Position numbers and translations under genes: made by a program. Shown in pieces: positions 1 through 11,700 of a DNA stretch of 64,000 bases. Position 1 is the stretch's first letter, and every line of letters begins with the position of its first letter. Source of the stretch: Coffea arabica (Eukaryota; Streptophyta; Magnoliopsida; Gentianales; Rubiaceae). The notes under the pieces are model-generated. The model saw only the letters and a program-made list of their open reading frames with translations, was not told where the DNA came from and did no database searches. The stretch lies in NCBI RefSeq assembly GCF_036785885.1, contig NC_092312.1:26244001-26308000 (forward strand). Reading direction: 5' to 3'.

Positions 1-129
1 CAAATAATATTTCAAAATTCTCTTCCACAGTTGCTTGGGCGAATAATGAGCAAATAGATAGCATTAGGTCAAAAAAGTTAACCAAGGGATTTCTAAAAAT
101 GTTTCCAATTTAATTGAACCACATATGAC

Positions 130-1723
130 TAGAGGTGAATCTGGGCTTAATCGAGCTCGAGTAGTACTATACTCGAACTCGCAGTATAGATAGGTTATTC
201 GAGCTCAAACTTAAGTTCGAACGAGTCATAATTCGCAAGCTTGAATTTGACTCAACAACATATTTGCAGAGCTCGAGACTTAACTCGATTGTGCTTGAGT
301 TTCAGATTGAGCCCAATCGAGCTCGAGGGCTCGAAGGTACTCAAGGTCGATAAAATTTTTCCAGAAGCAATCTGCATTCTACAATTGCTACCATTCAACT
401 TCATAAGCTCTAGAATCAATTTGTTTTAGGCCTTTCATCCATACATGAACAAAACTTCCAATCCAATGTAGTACCAAAAAACTCACACCAAAATAGTAAA
501 CAATAGAAACAGTAGAAAATTCATTCCCATCAACAAAGGAAACAAACTTCAAATGATCCATAAATGTACCAAAAATTTTAGGTTCAAGGGAAATAGCAAA
601 AATAACAGAAAATTCACAGTTTCACACCAACACTCCAAATTGGAAGTTCCAATCCATGGCCATGTAAAGATCAGTCTACTCTATTGTCTACACTACTCCA
701 GATTCCAAGCAGAAACAATAGATATGTTAAATGTGAAAAGCAAATTCCAACTAACAAGTGCAACAAATACATGCCAATAAACATGATAGCAAATACAGTC
801 CAATATCTATGAGATATAGTGAAATAAATGTGAAGAAATTAACAAACATATTTGGTGCCATTGGGCCTAAAACTTGAACAGCTTGTTGAGACACTAGTTT
901 GCATCTTTCACAACCAATTTTTAGCTCCTATCTCAATTGTCTTAGCACTTCTCACTCCTCCTCAATTCCCAACGATGCGATACTCTCTACATTAAAAACC
1001 CCTAATTTGCATTTAGGGTTTTCATTGCCAAAAATTTCTCCAATTTCATCCATTTTAGTTTATGGTTTGCAAATTTAATAAATAAGAACTTACCTTAGTA
1101 TGTATGAACTCAAGTGGTGAAAGTGCCTCAATGGCTCAATCTCATTTAGGATGGAAGATTCTATTGCTCTCTCTTCAACTAAAGTTGAAGTCACTTGCCA
1201 CCAGCTACCAAGTGTACATTGCAAATTTGAGTTGCTAAAAAAGAAGATGAGTTACGCTTTGCGAGTTAAGTATTGAAAAGAAGAAGATGGAGCTACAATT
1301 CGCGAAATGAAGAGAAGAAGATGAAGAAGCGATTGTTGAAGAGAAGGGTTTGAAACTCTGAGTGATATGAAGAAATTTGAATAAGAATGAAGCACGATTT
1401 TCCCCTTTAGGATTTTTTAGAGTTACAAATTTTCATTTATGAAATGTCTAAGTTACCCGGAATGGATAAAATGTCATAAATTATCTAACTTGAATACCTA
1501 AAATAGTAAATTCATTAATATATAATATATAAAATAAATATATATCTAATTACTCGAACAAACTCGTTGACCTTTCGAGCTCCAGAAAACTAATCTTGAA
1601 CTTGACTTGACTGCCTGTTCGAGTAGCTTGAACTTGACTCGAAATCGATCAAAACCAAGCCCAGGTCGAGTTTCTAATCGAATAGCTTGTAGCTTGTGAG
1701 CTATTTGGATCACTTGCACCCTA
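130..1723. mobile_element. Non-autonomous hAT-like DNA transposon, 1594 bp
   Basis: The element is flanked by a perfect 8-bp direct repeat, CATATGAC, at 122-129 and 1724-1731; 8 bp is the duplication length typical of hAT elements. Its ends are short imperfect inverted repeats: TAGAGGTGAATC on the left, and TAGGGTGCAAGTGATC when the right end is read on the minus strand. Both subterminal regions (about 145-345 and 1555-1690) are packed with CGAGCTCGAG- and TTCGAAC-like words, as expected for transposase-binding repeats. The interior has no long reading frame and nothing resembling a transposase, so it could move only with help from an autonomous partner. Origin of the interior is unknown. Confidence 0.8.
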
Positions 1724-1992
1724 CATATGACACATTTAGTATAAGCTTTCCATGGGGACACTGTGTGTAAATTGACAATGTTCTTAAATGGGTTGCTTCA
1801 TAAGTAATTTTTGAATGAACATAACAAAAACTTGAGAAATATTTATTGTCTTAGGGTCTGTTTGATTGATAAAAGAAATGCCTTATCTTCAAATAGATTA
1901 CACATTATCAATATGTATTCAAATTTTTAAGTGAAAATTTTTCACTTAAGTTGCTAAAATGACCACACTTGCGAAGGCTCAAATCTGTTTTA

Positions 1993-2818
1993 GGGATAGT
2001 TTTAGAACCTCTCTTAAGGTTTTTAACAATTTCATTGAACTCCTCTGAGATTTATAAAATGACACATACCTTCATTGATTTGATATTTTTAGTAAACAAA
2101 CCTTAAAATAGCATTAACTTGGTCAAATTTTTAAATGAATACCCTAAAATGCCCTCATTTAATAAATTTTAATTTACTTATCTATACAATTGTAAGATTA
2201 TCTAGCACAATTATAATTAAGGTACTGGTGCTAAACTTTTCATGTGTATCTATCTTGTTTGATAAATAACTATAATAATAATTTTATCACTATGAGAAGA
2301 TACTTCTGATGATGTTTTACAAGGGATTTATATTTACAAGTTAGAGAAAAAAAGTGTTGAAATATATATATTTTTTAAGTTTGTGAAAATTTCCCATAGT
2401 GGGATTACCATAATTTGGTAGTGGGTCTGAACCATTTCTTTTACATTTATTGTTGATTTTGATATCCACAGAGAGAGAGAGAGAGAGAACTGAATATCAG
2501 CAAAAACGCTGGATCACATTTAAAGTTAACTCGTCAAAAAATATCACTAGATCTATATTTGGATACAATAGAAACAAAAGGCAAAAGTGGTAGTTATATA
2601 GTTTTGTTACAGAAAAATAAAAGAGCAATAGGAAGGAAAAACAACAAAAAAATTAATTTTAGAACTTATTCCTACTATAAACATGCCAAATAGAGGAATC
2701 ATTAAATGTTTAAGGGTAGTATTGTCAAATTAAAAGAGAAATACGTGTAATTTTTAAAACCCTGAAGAAGCTCAGTAAAATTGTCAAAAACTTCAAGAGA
2801 GATTTCTAAAATTATCCC
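1993..2818. mobile_element. Mutator-like foldback MITE, 826 bp
   Basis: The two ends are long inverted repeats. The left arm begins GGGATAGTTTTAGAACCTCT at 1993. The right arm, read on the minus strand from 2818, begins GGGATAATTTTAGAAATCTC, and the match continues for about 100 bp with substitutions. The flanks 1984-1992 (TCTGTTTTA) and 2819-2827 (TTTGCTTTA) agree at 7 of 9 positions, fitting an aged 9-bp Mutator-type target duplication. The interior is AT-rich with no coding potential and contains a GA microsatellite at 2471-2488. Confidence 0.65.
2471..2488. repeat. (GA)n microsatellite
   Basis: An uninterrupted run of nine GA dinucleotides within the Mutator-like foldback element. A slippage-prone simple repeat with no other visible role. 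Confidence 0.9.
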
Positions 2819-3020
2819 TTTGCTTTATTGCTCTTTTTTCTTACTCACATACCAACACATGCACATTTTTTATCATATGCTTAAAACATGTAGTTACATT
2901 TTTTCTTCTATCATAGATCCATACACACTTGATAGTTCTCTCTCTCATACACACACAAAGACACTTTGCACTTGTATACATGCATGCACACACATTGTCA
3001 TATACGCAAGAACATATATA

Positions 3021-3466
3021 GACTTACTTATCATTTATACTCTTACACACACAAACATACACAAGAACACATATAGACCGCAACGGATCTTCTATCCCAC
3101 ACTCTATGCCACTCTTTGTCACATTTTTATTATATTGCTATTTCTCCTGCATAAATATCATATTTTAGTTTTTTTTGTTTCCTTAAGATCCAATAACTAT
3201 TAATTGAGTAATACATAAAATTTAACAAACTCAAAAAATCAAAATGCATAAAAAATGAGATTTTTTATGAATTTTCTGCTATATTTTTTAATTTTCTATT
3301 ATATATTGCTTTTTTGAAACTGCTGTATTTATGTATTATTCAATTAATAATTATTGGATCTTAAGGAAACAAAAAAGAACAAAAACGTGATTTTTATGCA
3401 GGAGAAATATCAATATAATAAAAAGACTCACTTACCATTTATACTCTTACACACACAAACATGCAC
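3021..3466. repeat. Inverted repeat flanked by 42-bp direct repeats
   Basis: Two ~100-bp arms, 3121-3222 and about 3328-3424, are inverted copies. Both contain, in opposite orientation, CTCCTGCATAAA followed by TTTCCTTAAGATCCAATAA. The spacer between them is about 105 bp of AT-rich DNA. Near-identical direct repeats lie at 3021-3062 and 3425-3466, each containing CATTTATACTCTTACACACA. The surrounding 2.83-3.68 kb is CA/CT-rich low-complexity DNA. It may be a foldback element or a rearranged local duplication. The 140-codon open frame across 2781-3203 is low-complexity and not a gene. Confidence 0.6.
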
Positions 3467-5240
3467 ATCTATGCTGTATGTCACCTATAATCATACATAA
3501 TACACATGTTCTCTCATTTTTTTTTAGTCTCACACACTTTCTCATAGATATACACAGTCACTCTCATAGGCAACTCTTGCTCTCCCTTATACAATTTATC
3601 TATCATACATATTTTCAAGTATAAATAAACAAGTTCTCTCTTTTTAAAATGTACAAACACACACTTTCTTATCTAATAGACAAACTTAATAACCACCTTT
3701 CAATTGTTACATTATTTTCCCCAAAACATGCTCATATACACACTTTTCTTGATCTTTCATATAAAAATATGCAACGCCTTTAAAAGTAAAATTATCATAT
3801 TGTTAGATATTCAATTTATGATTCAATTTAATTATTTATCAAACATATATAACTTTATCAATTCAACAATTAATACTTTTATCAGTTAAAATTTAAAATT
3901 CAAACTTTAGTTTTGTCAAATGGGGTCTTAGTCCAGTTTGATAAAACTAAAGTTTAAAATCTGAATTCTTATATTTGAAAATTAGGTACTGAAAATATTA
4001 AGTTATTGAATTTATAAAGTTATATTTGTCTAGCAACTAATAGAAATATAGCACAAGTATGATAATTTTGTCTTTTTTTTTAAGATTGCCTTCATTTATA
4101 TATTAGAGAGAAAGAAAAATGTGTGTGCGAAAAAATAATGAAACCATCGAGAGGTGGTATTTAAGCATGCGTATTTATGATTGTGTGAATGCTTTAAAGA
4201 AAAAGAGAGGAAATGTATACTTTGTCTAAGAGCATGTGTGAGAGTGTTTTGTATGTATGAGAGGGATAACACGTATCACGTGTTATCAATTTAGAAAATT
4301 CAATAAAAAATTTCACTTGAAATTTTGCACACAAATTAAGCAATGTTTAATGTATTAAGAGAGAAGGCATTTTGTTATTGAACAAGTTGAATTCAAAAGG
4401 TTATAAATAAATTAAATTTTCAGCATTAAATGGAGTTATTAAACAAGCCCTTAGTTTGTGTTTAGTAATTGATCAACCTAATTGGCTACTACTATTGTTC
4501 GAAGCCCAAAGATGGTTAATATATTCCGAATAATTGGTTGGTTATGTTAGAAGTAATAGAAGACAAGAAGTTGCTATGATCTAACTATTACCTGGAGGAG
4601 GTATATTTTTTGGGAGATTAACTATTATCATCTACCTTGCTCTCCCCTCTTTCCAACATATAAAGCTAGAGAATTAGCGTGTGGTCATTTTGTAAACTTC
4701 CTTTGATACCCCTAATTGTAAGGGTAAAGTATTTCTAACTTATTGGAAAATTGAAAAAATACCCTTTCAACTACACACCATTGAAATTACACGAATATTC
4801 ACACTTTCACTACTTTCACTCCGTTCTCAAACCCTTTAAATCCACTTAATGAAGTGGCTGTGGCTTTGTAATCATCCATGACACGTGTTATTCTATTTTT
4901 TGATGTCTTTTTTACTCTCCTTTCTCCTTTCCTTAATCTCTTAAGCTCTGTTTGAATAGTGGAAAAGTCATATGAGAAAGTGAAGTGCGAGAAAATGAGA
5001 TAAAGGAAATGAAAAATCTTTTTCCCTAACATGTTTGATTACCAAGAAAAAAATTGAGAGAAGATGGAAATCATACTAATAGTTATTGAAATTTTTGTGT
5101 CTAAAAATCGTTTTCCCTCAAAATCCTGCAAATTTATTTTACAGGATACGAAATACAGAAAAGTGAGGAAAAGTGCAAGAAAATTGTTTGACTTTCCTAC
5201 AAAACAAACATGCACGAAGGAAAAACATAACAAATTATAT
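3467..5240. other. AT-rich spacer, no gene seen
   Basis: Low-complexity CA/CT-rich sequence continues to about 3.68 kb. A hairpin lies at 3902-3955, with arms around AAACTTTAGTTTTGTCAAA and its near-complement. The rest is AT-rich and contains degenerate MITE-like ends of the 'GTTTGAT' type. No open frame has recognisable similarity or coding bias. Confidence 0.6.
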
Positions 5241-5410
5241 GTTTGGATAGCAAATTTTTCCAAAAAAATTTTTCGCTTGCATCATAAACACATTTTCCAA
5301 TCCACCATTTTATATTTCTAATCATCTTTTTATCTCACGTATATCACATCACAAAAAGTGCTACAATAATTATTCCAAATAATTATTTATAATAATTCTC
5401 TATCCAAACA
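5241..5410 (+). mobile_element. MITE family copy A (GTTTGGATAG ends)
   Basis: A 170-bp element with perfect 10-bp terminal inverted repeats, GTTTGGATAG and CTATCCAAAC. The interior contains the family words CATCATAAACACATTTT, TTTTTATCTCAC and ATCACATCACAAAAAGTGCT. The same family recurs inverted at 5728-5899, and in more worn form at 30360-30515, 30681-30792 and 35351-35494. It has no coding capacity. I could not assign a target duplication with confidence. Confidence 0.75.
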
Positions 5411-5727
5411 ATCATTTTCCCATGCTTTTCCTTGCAAACAAAATGTACAACATAGTATGTCATTATTTGAGGTTCTGCTAAAGTCTTGTTTGTACCCTTT
5501 TTACCCCTTACCTGTTTGTTTGTCATTATAAATCTTGGCCTTTAAAACGGTAGTGTTGCTCTATGATATGTTTTATTTTACATGACAACTACAACATACT
5601 TTTGCAAGTAAGAAAGAAAGCAATACTACTTGATTTTACTTCTTCTAATTGGGTACTTATTCTGCGACTTTGGGGCATCGAAAGAAATAAAACCTTGAAG
5701 TAATTATTTGACATATTTGAAATATTA

Positions 5728-5899
5728 TTTGGATAGAGTATTATTGCTATTTGAAATATTATTTGGAATAATTACCGTAGCACTTTTTGTGATGTGATGT
5801 ATGTGAGATAAAAAGGTAATTGGGAATATAAAAAGGTGAGTTCGGAAATGTGTTTATGATGCAAACGAAATATTATTTGACATATTTGTGCTATCCAAA
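5728..5899 (-). mobile_element. MITE family copy B, inverted relative to copy A
   Basis: Read on the minus strand, this aligns with copy A over its full length: ends TTTGGATAG/CTATCCAAA, then the same CATCATAAACACATTT and CACATCACAAAAAGTGCTAC words in the same order. Together with copy A it forms a ~170-bp inverted pair with a ~317-bp loop, so a read-through transcript could fold back on itself. Confidence 0.75.
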
Positions 5900-6800
5900 T
5901 TGTTTTCACGGTTTTTGATATTGAACTAGATTTTTATGCTATTTAAGATCCATGGAATTATGCACAATAAGGTATATTCAAGTGTTCAATGAAGTGTATA
6001 TATACACATACACACACTTAATTACCAAATGTATTTTTAAATCATTGGATGCTAGGGGGGTTTGATGTTATTTTGCCTGCAAAAGTTTAAATGACATCGA
6101 CCTAATATTGGATGCAATCTAGGCAAACTAGGGTTGCATGATAAGATGAGAATTTTATTGCTAACTCACTCCTCTTTCTTATGTGCTTATCCTATGCAGT
6201 AAGATATCAAATAGAATAAAAAAAGATGTCCTCAAGGAATTTTTGCCTTGAAGTATTTGTGATAAATCATTACATTAAAGGGATGTACATATTTATTTAA
6301 GTAATATTTATTTGACCAAGGAACATATTCACAAACTTCACAAAGATTTTGGTCACATAAAAGCCACACAATCTTAGGAAAAGAAGGGTAAGAATGCATC
6401 AAATAATGTCCAAAATGATACTAGTGTTATTTGGAATCAATGAAATACAAAAATTAGGATGAGTGACGGAGTTGTTTAATAGGGAACTTTTCACAATCAA
6501 GATTGCATTTAGTCGATGCTATAGTATATAAGAATCAAAACAAAGATCACTTAGAATTTCCTGAGAACCATTTGATTCAATTTTGTATAAAAATGGAAAA
6601 TTGAACCTGTTTAGATTAGTTTTTTTTTTTTGAGGTTTTTTATAAAGAAATGAACTGTTTATGTGATAAAAAGATAATTAATAAATATGTTTACAACAGA
6701 TGTAGAAATTTTTTTTTTAAAAAAATGACAAAAAAAAAGACAATACACATGACTTCTTAACCCGCCACCTTGAGAGCCGAAGACAAGGACCGAAAACGAA
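5900..6800. other. Spacer upstream of histone H3
   Basis: AT-rich sequence without a recognisable gene. It contains T and A homopolymer runs near 6621-6632 and 6711-6739. From about 6765 the base composition becomes more balanced as it enters the H3 promoter. Confidence 0.5.
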
Positions 6801-6804
6801 AGCA

Positions 6805-7030
6805 CCAATGGATGACGTGTCGGCTCTTTATTCGCAACTTAACACTTCACAAGGATCGCTATCCGCTCCATTGCTTTCTCCTAAACTCTCACCGTTCATT
6901 CCAAGTCCAATCTAACGGTCCGTATTTCACCATTCCTTTTCCCAAAATTTCAAATCTCACCGCCAAAAATTCCCAAATCTCCCCTCTCCAGTCTACATAA
7001 ACTCCCTCAGCTCCAATCCTATTCGCTCGC
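6805..7030 (+). promoter_or_regulatory. Histone H3 promoter with hexamer-type motif and CCAAT boxes
   Basis: TGACGT at 6813-6818 is the complement of the ACGTCA hexamer of plant histone promoters. CCAAT sits at 6805-6809, 6907-6911 and 7013-7017. TACATAAA near 6994-7001 is a weak TATA candidate about 105 bp before the ATG. I see no exact CGCGGATC octamer; the nearest is the TATCCGCT word near 6860. A CA dinucleotide run at 7062-7073 lies in the probable leader. Motif roles are from knowledge of plant histone promoters; their use here is inferred. Confidence 0.5.
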
Positions 7031-7077
7031 ATTAGTCTGATCTCCCTCCCAACTCTATACACACACACACACACTGA

Positions 7078-7518
<441 letters not shown>

Positions 7519-8759
7519 GGTTTTAAGAATTTTTAAGATTCCTGATGTTTTTGTATTTTTTAGGGTTTATTATTAGTTTGGAAAAGGTTGGGGTTCGGCG
7601 TTTCCTGAGGGTACTGATGTAAATCTGGTGGGGTTTTGTTTTACAATTATGCGTAATGGTGGTGTATTTAGTTTTATCAGTTTAAATCAATGAAAGTTCA
7701 GTATTCTGTCATTCTTATTGATGGATTTTTTCAAAATCAATTTTCAGCTCGTTTTGTGCATCACTCCATAAATATTGCATAGATTGCTTTAATGATGTAC
7801 CTTTTTTGTTCATGATCTGTTTCAGTGTATAGAACAAATTCTCTAAATGTGTTTGGTATAAAATCTGTAGAAATGGACTTCAATTATGAATCTTATTTTA
7901 GTTTTCATGACTGTTTGATTGGATTGAATGATTGTTGTGGAATTATGTATTCTAGTACACTACTAGTAGGCAGTGGACTGTATGTGTAGTGGGCATAATG
8001 CCAAGTTGGTTCAGTTTTTGGTATTACATCAAGTAAAGGGTGTTTATCAAGGGGAAAATAAAGGTACTGTGTGATTGCACATTGTTCTCAAATAGTTTTG
8101 CCAATTTTGGTAATGTATGAATACAAAAAGTGGAAGCTTCTGAAATGTCACTGCTGTCATCCAAATCTTTTAGTTTGATCTTTACTATGCTTGTCTTCTA
8201 ATGTTTATTGTGTTTTCCTCAATGGGTTGTAGAATTTACTGAGTTGTAGCTGTACATTCATGTCATATCTGCTGCTAAATGTTGGTTATGTACACTGCCT
8301 GAGTGTTGGAAAGCTTTGGTGAAATGAGACTTGGGTATTTTTTCTTACTAGCTTTTTACTTGTAAATCCATAGATTCATGTTTCTAGGATGCCTTGGGTT
8401 TTCATGATGGTCGACCGGTGTTGTGTAGGGGTAGGTCTGATAGGCTCATTGGCTCATTGATGTAAATTTTTTTATTTTTTCAATCATTTTTTCATTTCAG
8501 GTACATCATATTTGCAAAAAGTGTGACAGTAATTTTTCTAAATAATATTTTAATTAATCTCTAATCCAAATTAATTCAAATGTATTATCAATGCATTTGA
8601 ATTAAGCATTATTACACAATCTTCTTAGTAGTAAGAAAAGATACATTTCCTGAGCTGAGTTCTGAGAGAGGAACAGGGAGAAACCTTTGACAAGAACTTT
8701 TATTTGAAATCTGGTAAAAGGTTGAAAATAGAGAGGTGAAATTTGAAGACTTAGAGGCA
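7519..8759. other. H3 3' region and spacer to the MCTP gene
   Basis: The first ~200 bp after the H3 stop are T-rich with AATGAAA near 7688, a plausible plant 3' UTR. H3 and the MCTP gene converge, so this interval also holds the MCTP 3' UTR, read on the minus strand just below 8760. No other gene is seen. Confidence 0.55.
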
Positions 8760-11700
8760 CTATAGAAGGCTATCTGTCCTGGCAGGCAATCTCTTGAAGA
8801 AATTGCTCGGAACAGAAGGCAATTTGCTACGAAACCTAGGATGTCGCAGCATATAGAGCCCTGCAACTAAAGTCACCACTCTGAATGGAGTTCCATAGAG
8901 CACCACTGCCGCGCACAGACAGAAGACTATAAACAGGCTGGTTGCTCTTGGGTCTCTCCAGACAAGCAGTGACTGAAATCTCTCCCCTTGTGTTGCTATG
9001 TCTCCTACTACTGTCTGAATTCTCCCAGCAACACTTCTTAGCCTATCATACCTCATTCTAATAGCATCATGTGGTCTTGAGGTAGGAAATGTGTCAAACT
9101 CTTCATCAAGCTCATCAGGATGGACTGCTTCTGCCCATGAAAGCTTAGTATCCATGTGAGGTGGATGCCTTGGTCGGAACCTATAGTTCCACAGGCCAAT
9201 AAGGAACAAATAAAGAAAGACAGTGGGAAGTATCAACTCTGGGTACCAGATTAATATGAGGAACAGAATATGGACTAGAACTGAGGTGATGGGGTTCCTC
9301 CAGTGGCAAACACCTCTAAACCATCCATTAATGGATATGATACCAGAGAGCAATGACATCACTCTGAAGAAGTTAGCTTTACTTCTTCGCATACTCCACA
9401 TGTGGGAATCCACATCTAACATGTACTCCACCACCTCTTTTCTGAGCGGTGGCTCAGCACGGCCAAGCCTGACAGCAACAATACTCATGGCTTGGTATCT
9501 CAGATTTTCTACTTGGTTTACTGTAAAAGGGTGCAAATAATGCATTTTGGGCAATAAGGGATGTTGGTAAATGTATATCATGTTAGCCAGTGAGAGGCTT
9601 GTAAACCGAACTGCCAGTTGGAGTTCCCCCATTTTCTTTACCCCTGATGGATGCAGAACAAGAAGGGGGTATGAATGTGTATAAACACGGTGAGATTCCA
9701 GGGTTGACAATCTTATGCGTACCTTTCCAATCCGGGAGTCTCGTGTTGCACTAGCCCCAGGTCTCTGGCTTCCCAAGTGGCAGTTGTCAAAAACTCCCAT
9801 TGTTATCACTGTGCAGGGATCATAAACTTCCCAAGTGTATTGTTCATTCCACTTGGGACTAAAGGTGTCAAGAATCGTTCTGGTACGGATCCATTTCTGC
9901 CCATATTTAGCCACAGTATAAGCATCTGTACACCCTCGACCATCTTTCATCTTCATTGGCAGAAGTCCTTGTGCTCCTAATATGCCCACTTCCAGTATGC
10001 CGACTGGTGGCTTCCAGAGCTGTTTTGCTGTAGGCTGTTGATCACTTATATACATGGTTGATTCATCTAATACGTGATATCCTCCTTCAAGACACACTCT
10101 GAGGTGTACTCTGCTCGAAAATTTGAGCTCTTTCCTTCTGTCAGCTTCTAGAGCCCCAAACCCAAACTTCTCAAGATTGAACCATTGAGAATGAACAGGC
10201 CGGTGGTCTAGCCTTTTCTCAAAAGTTGAAAGTGGAAGGCTCAATCTTCCCAGCACGTCATCTTTTGAGGGGTGCACTTGGTCCTCTACAGTAAGGACTA
10301 ACTGCTCCTCAAAAGGTTCAGCAACTACAAAGACCAAGTCTTCATTCCACATTGGATTTGCTGTAGGAGTTGGGCATATCCCAGTTCTGAGTATTTGACT
10401 TCCCACCTGGACTTTAACAGAAACATCCGGGAGACGGCTTCTGTCATTTGGAAGGATGTCTTGAGCTTCAATGACATTTACTCTTAGATACCAAAGTTTA
10501 GGTGAGACATAAACCTTGGACCTGATATTGAAAACTCCCTCTCCATGTACAAAAGCAGCATCCGAATGCCACGCCTCTGGAAATGCTTCATCAGCCTGAG
10601 TGCCCAACCAAACTGCAAGCATGATATCACCCCTTACCTTTCCTTCCCGATGTCGATCCTCCAATCTGTACCACTGAGGAGCCAAGGGACTATCAGGTGG
10701 AACCCTGGTTGGAACTTCATTCAGGTCGAAAATTACCTTTCCAAGGTATTCATCTCGGCCCACCATTTCTTTATCCTTCACAAAGACTTCCAGCACTGAT
10801 GACTGAATTCTGTCTTTAGAGAAAGCAAATACCTGGTTCCATTCAGGGTTCAGTTTCTTTTCAAAATGTTTTGTTCTTCCTTTGTAGTTGCCGAGCTTTA
10901 CTTCTACGTAAGGATCACAGGTGGCTGTAATCGAGTTTGGTGGAAGATCTTTGGCCTTGACAACTCGAACATACAGATAAAACATCTGCTCAACCAGATC
11001 ATATGTGCTGGTGTATCTCTCACTGCTGATCCACCCTCTTCCACCATATGCACCTCCACTTGGCCATTGATCACCAAGCTGGGGGCTGGTGTCCTTCACT
11101 TCATAGTCGTCATCTGGGCTGGGATGTGCTTGTGGATTAGCTTGATGATGCATTGTTAGCTGGATGCGTCCTGGTTTGCTTCCCACCACTAAGGCTGGTG
11201 TAGAGAACACTTGGTGCCTGTGTATTTCTTTGATTGTCTTTATGACTTCAACAGGCTCTTGGATGACTTCCTCAAGTTCTTTGGTGCGATCAGTGTGGTA
11301 AGATTCTGCACCTTCTGTGTTACTGGTAGCTTCAGTTGAAATAACAGCAGTGTTTTTAGTTCCAGATGATTCTGTTTCTGCTACAGGAGTCCTGAGACTA
11401 GGAATTTGAGGATTGGAAAGAGAATCTGGTTTATCACTTATTAGGCTGGTGGTTTCTGAAACAGAAACGTCAGGAGGACTAGAAGGTGCTGGTGGAGTTT
11501 GCGGAGGAGATATTGGAAAATAGGACTTTGGCTCAGATTCTGATGAGATATAAATTTTCAGGCCTATCTCACCTTTGACAAATGAGAACCACCACTTGCT
11601 TTCCAATTGGAATCTCTGATAAACTTCGTCCCCTTTCTTGACAATATAAGAGCAAGGGATTCTCACTCTTCCAAGAAAGTTTCTTCCAGGGTTTGGTTTT

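Noticed and set aside
2781..3203. 140-codon open frame on the plus strand
   Set aside because: Low-complexity His/Thr/Tyr-rich translation of CA/CT-rich repeat DNA that overlaps an inverted repeat; no family resemblance.
1850..4455. A single large element with AGGGTCTGTTTGAT and ATTAAACAAGCCCT ends
   Set aside because: The ends are weakly inverted but no flanking duplication matches, and the similarity between arms is patchy.
5064..5321. 85-codon open frame
   Set aside because: It runs into the GTTTGGATAG MITE; its end (LHHKHIF) recurs in other copies of that MITE, so it is repeat-derived.
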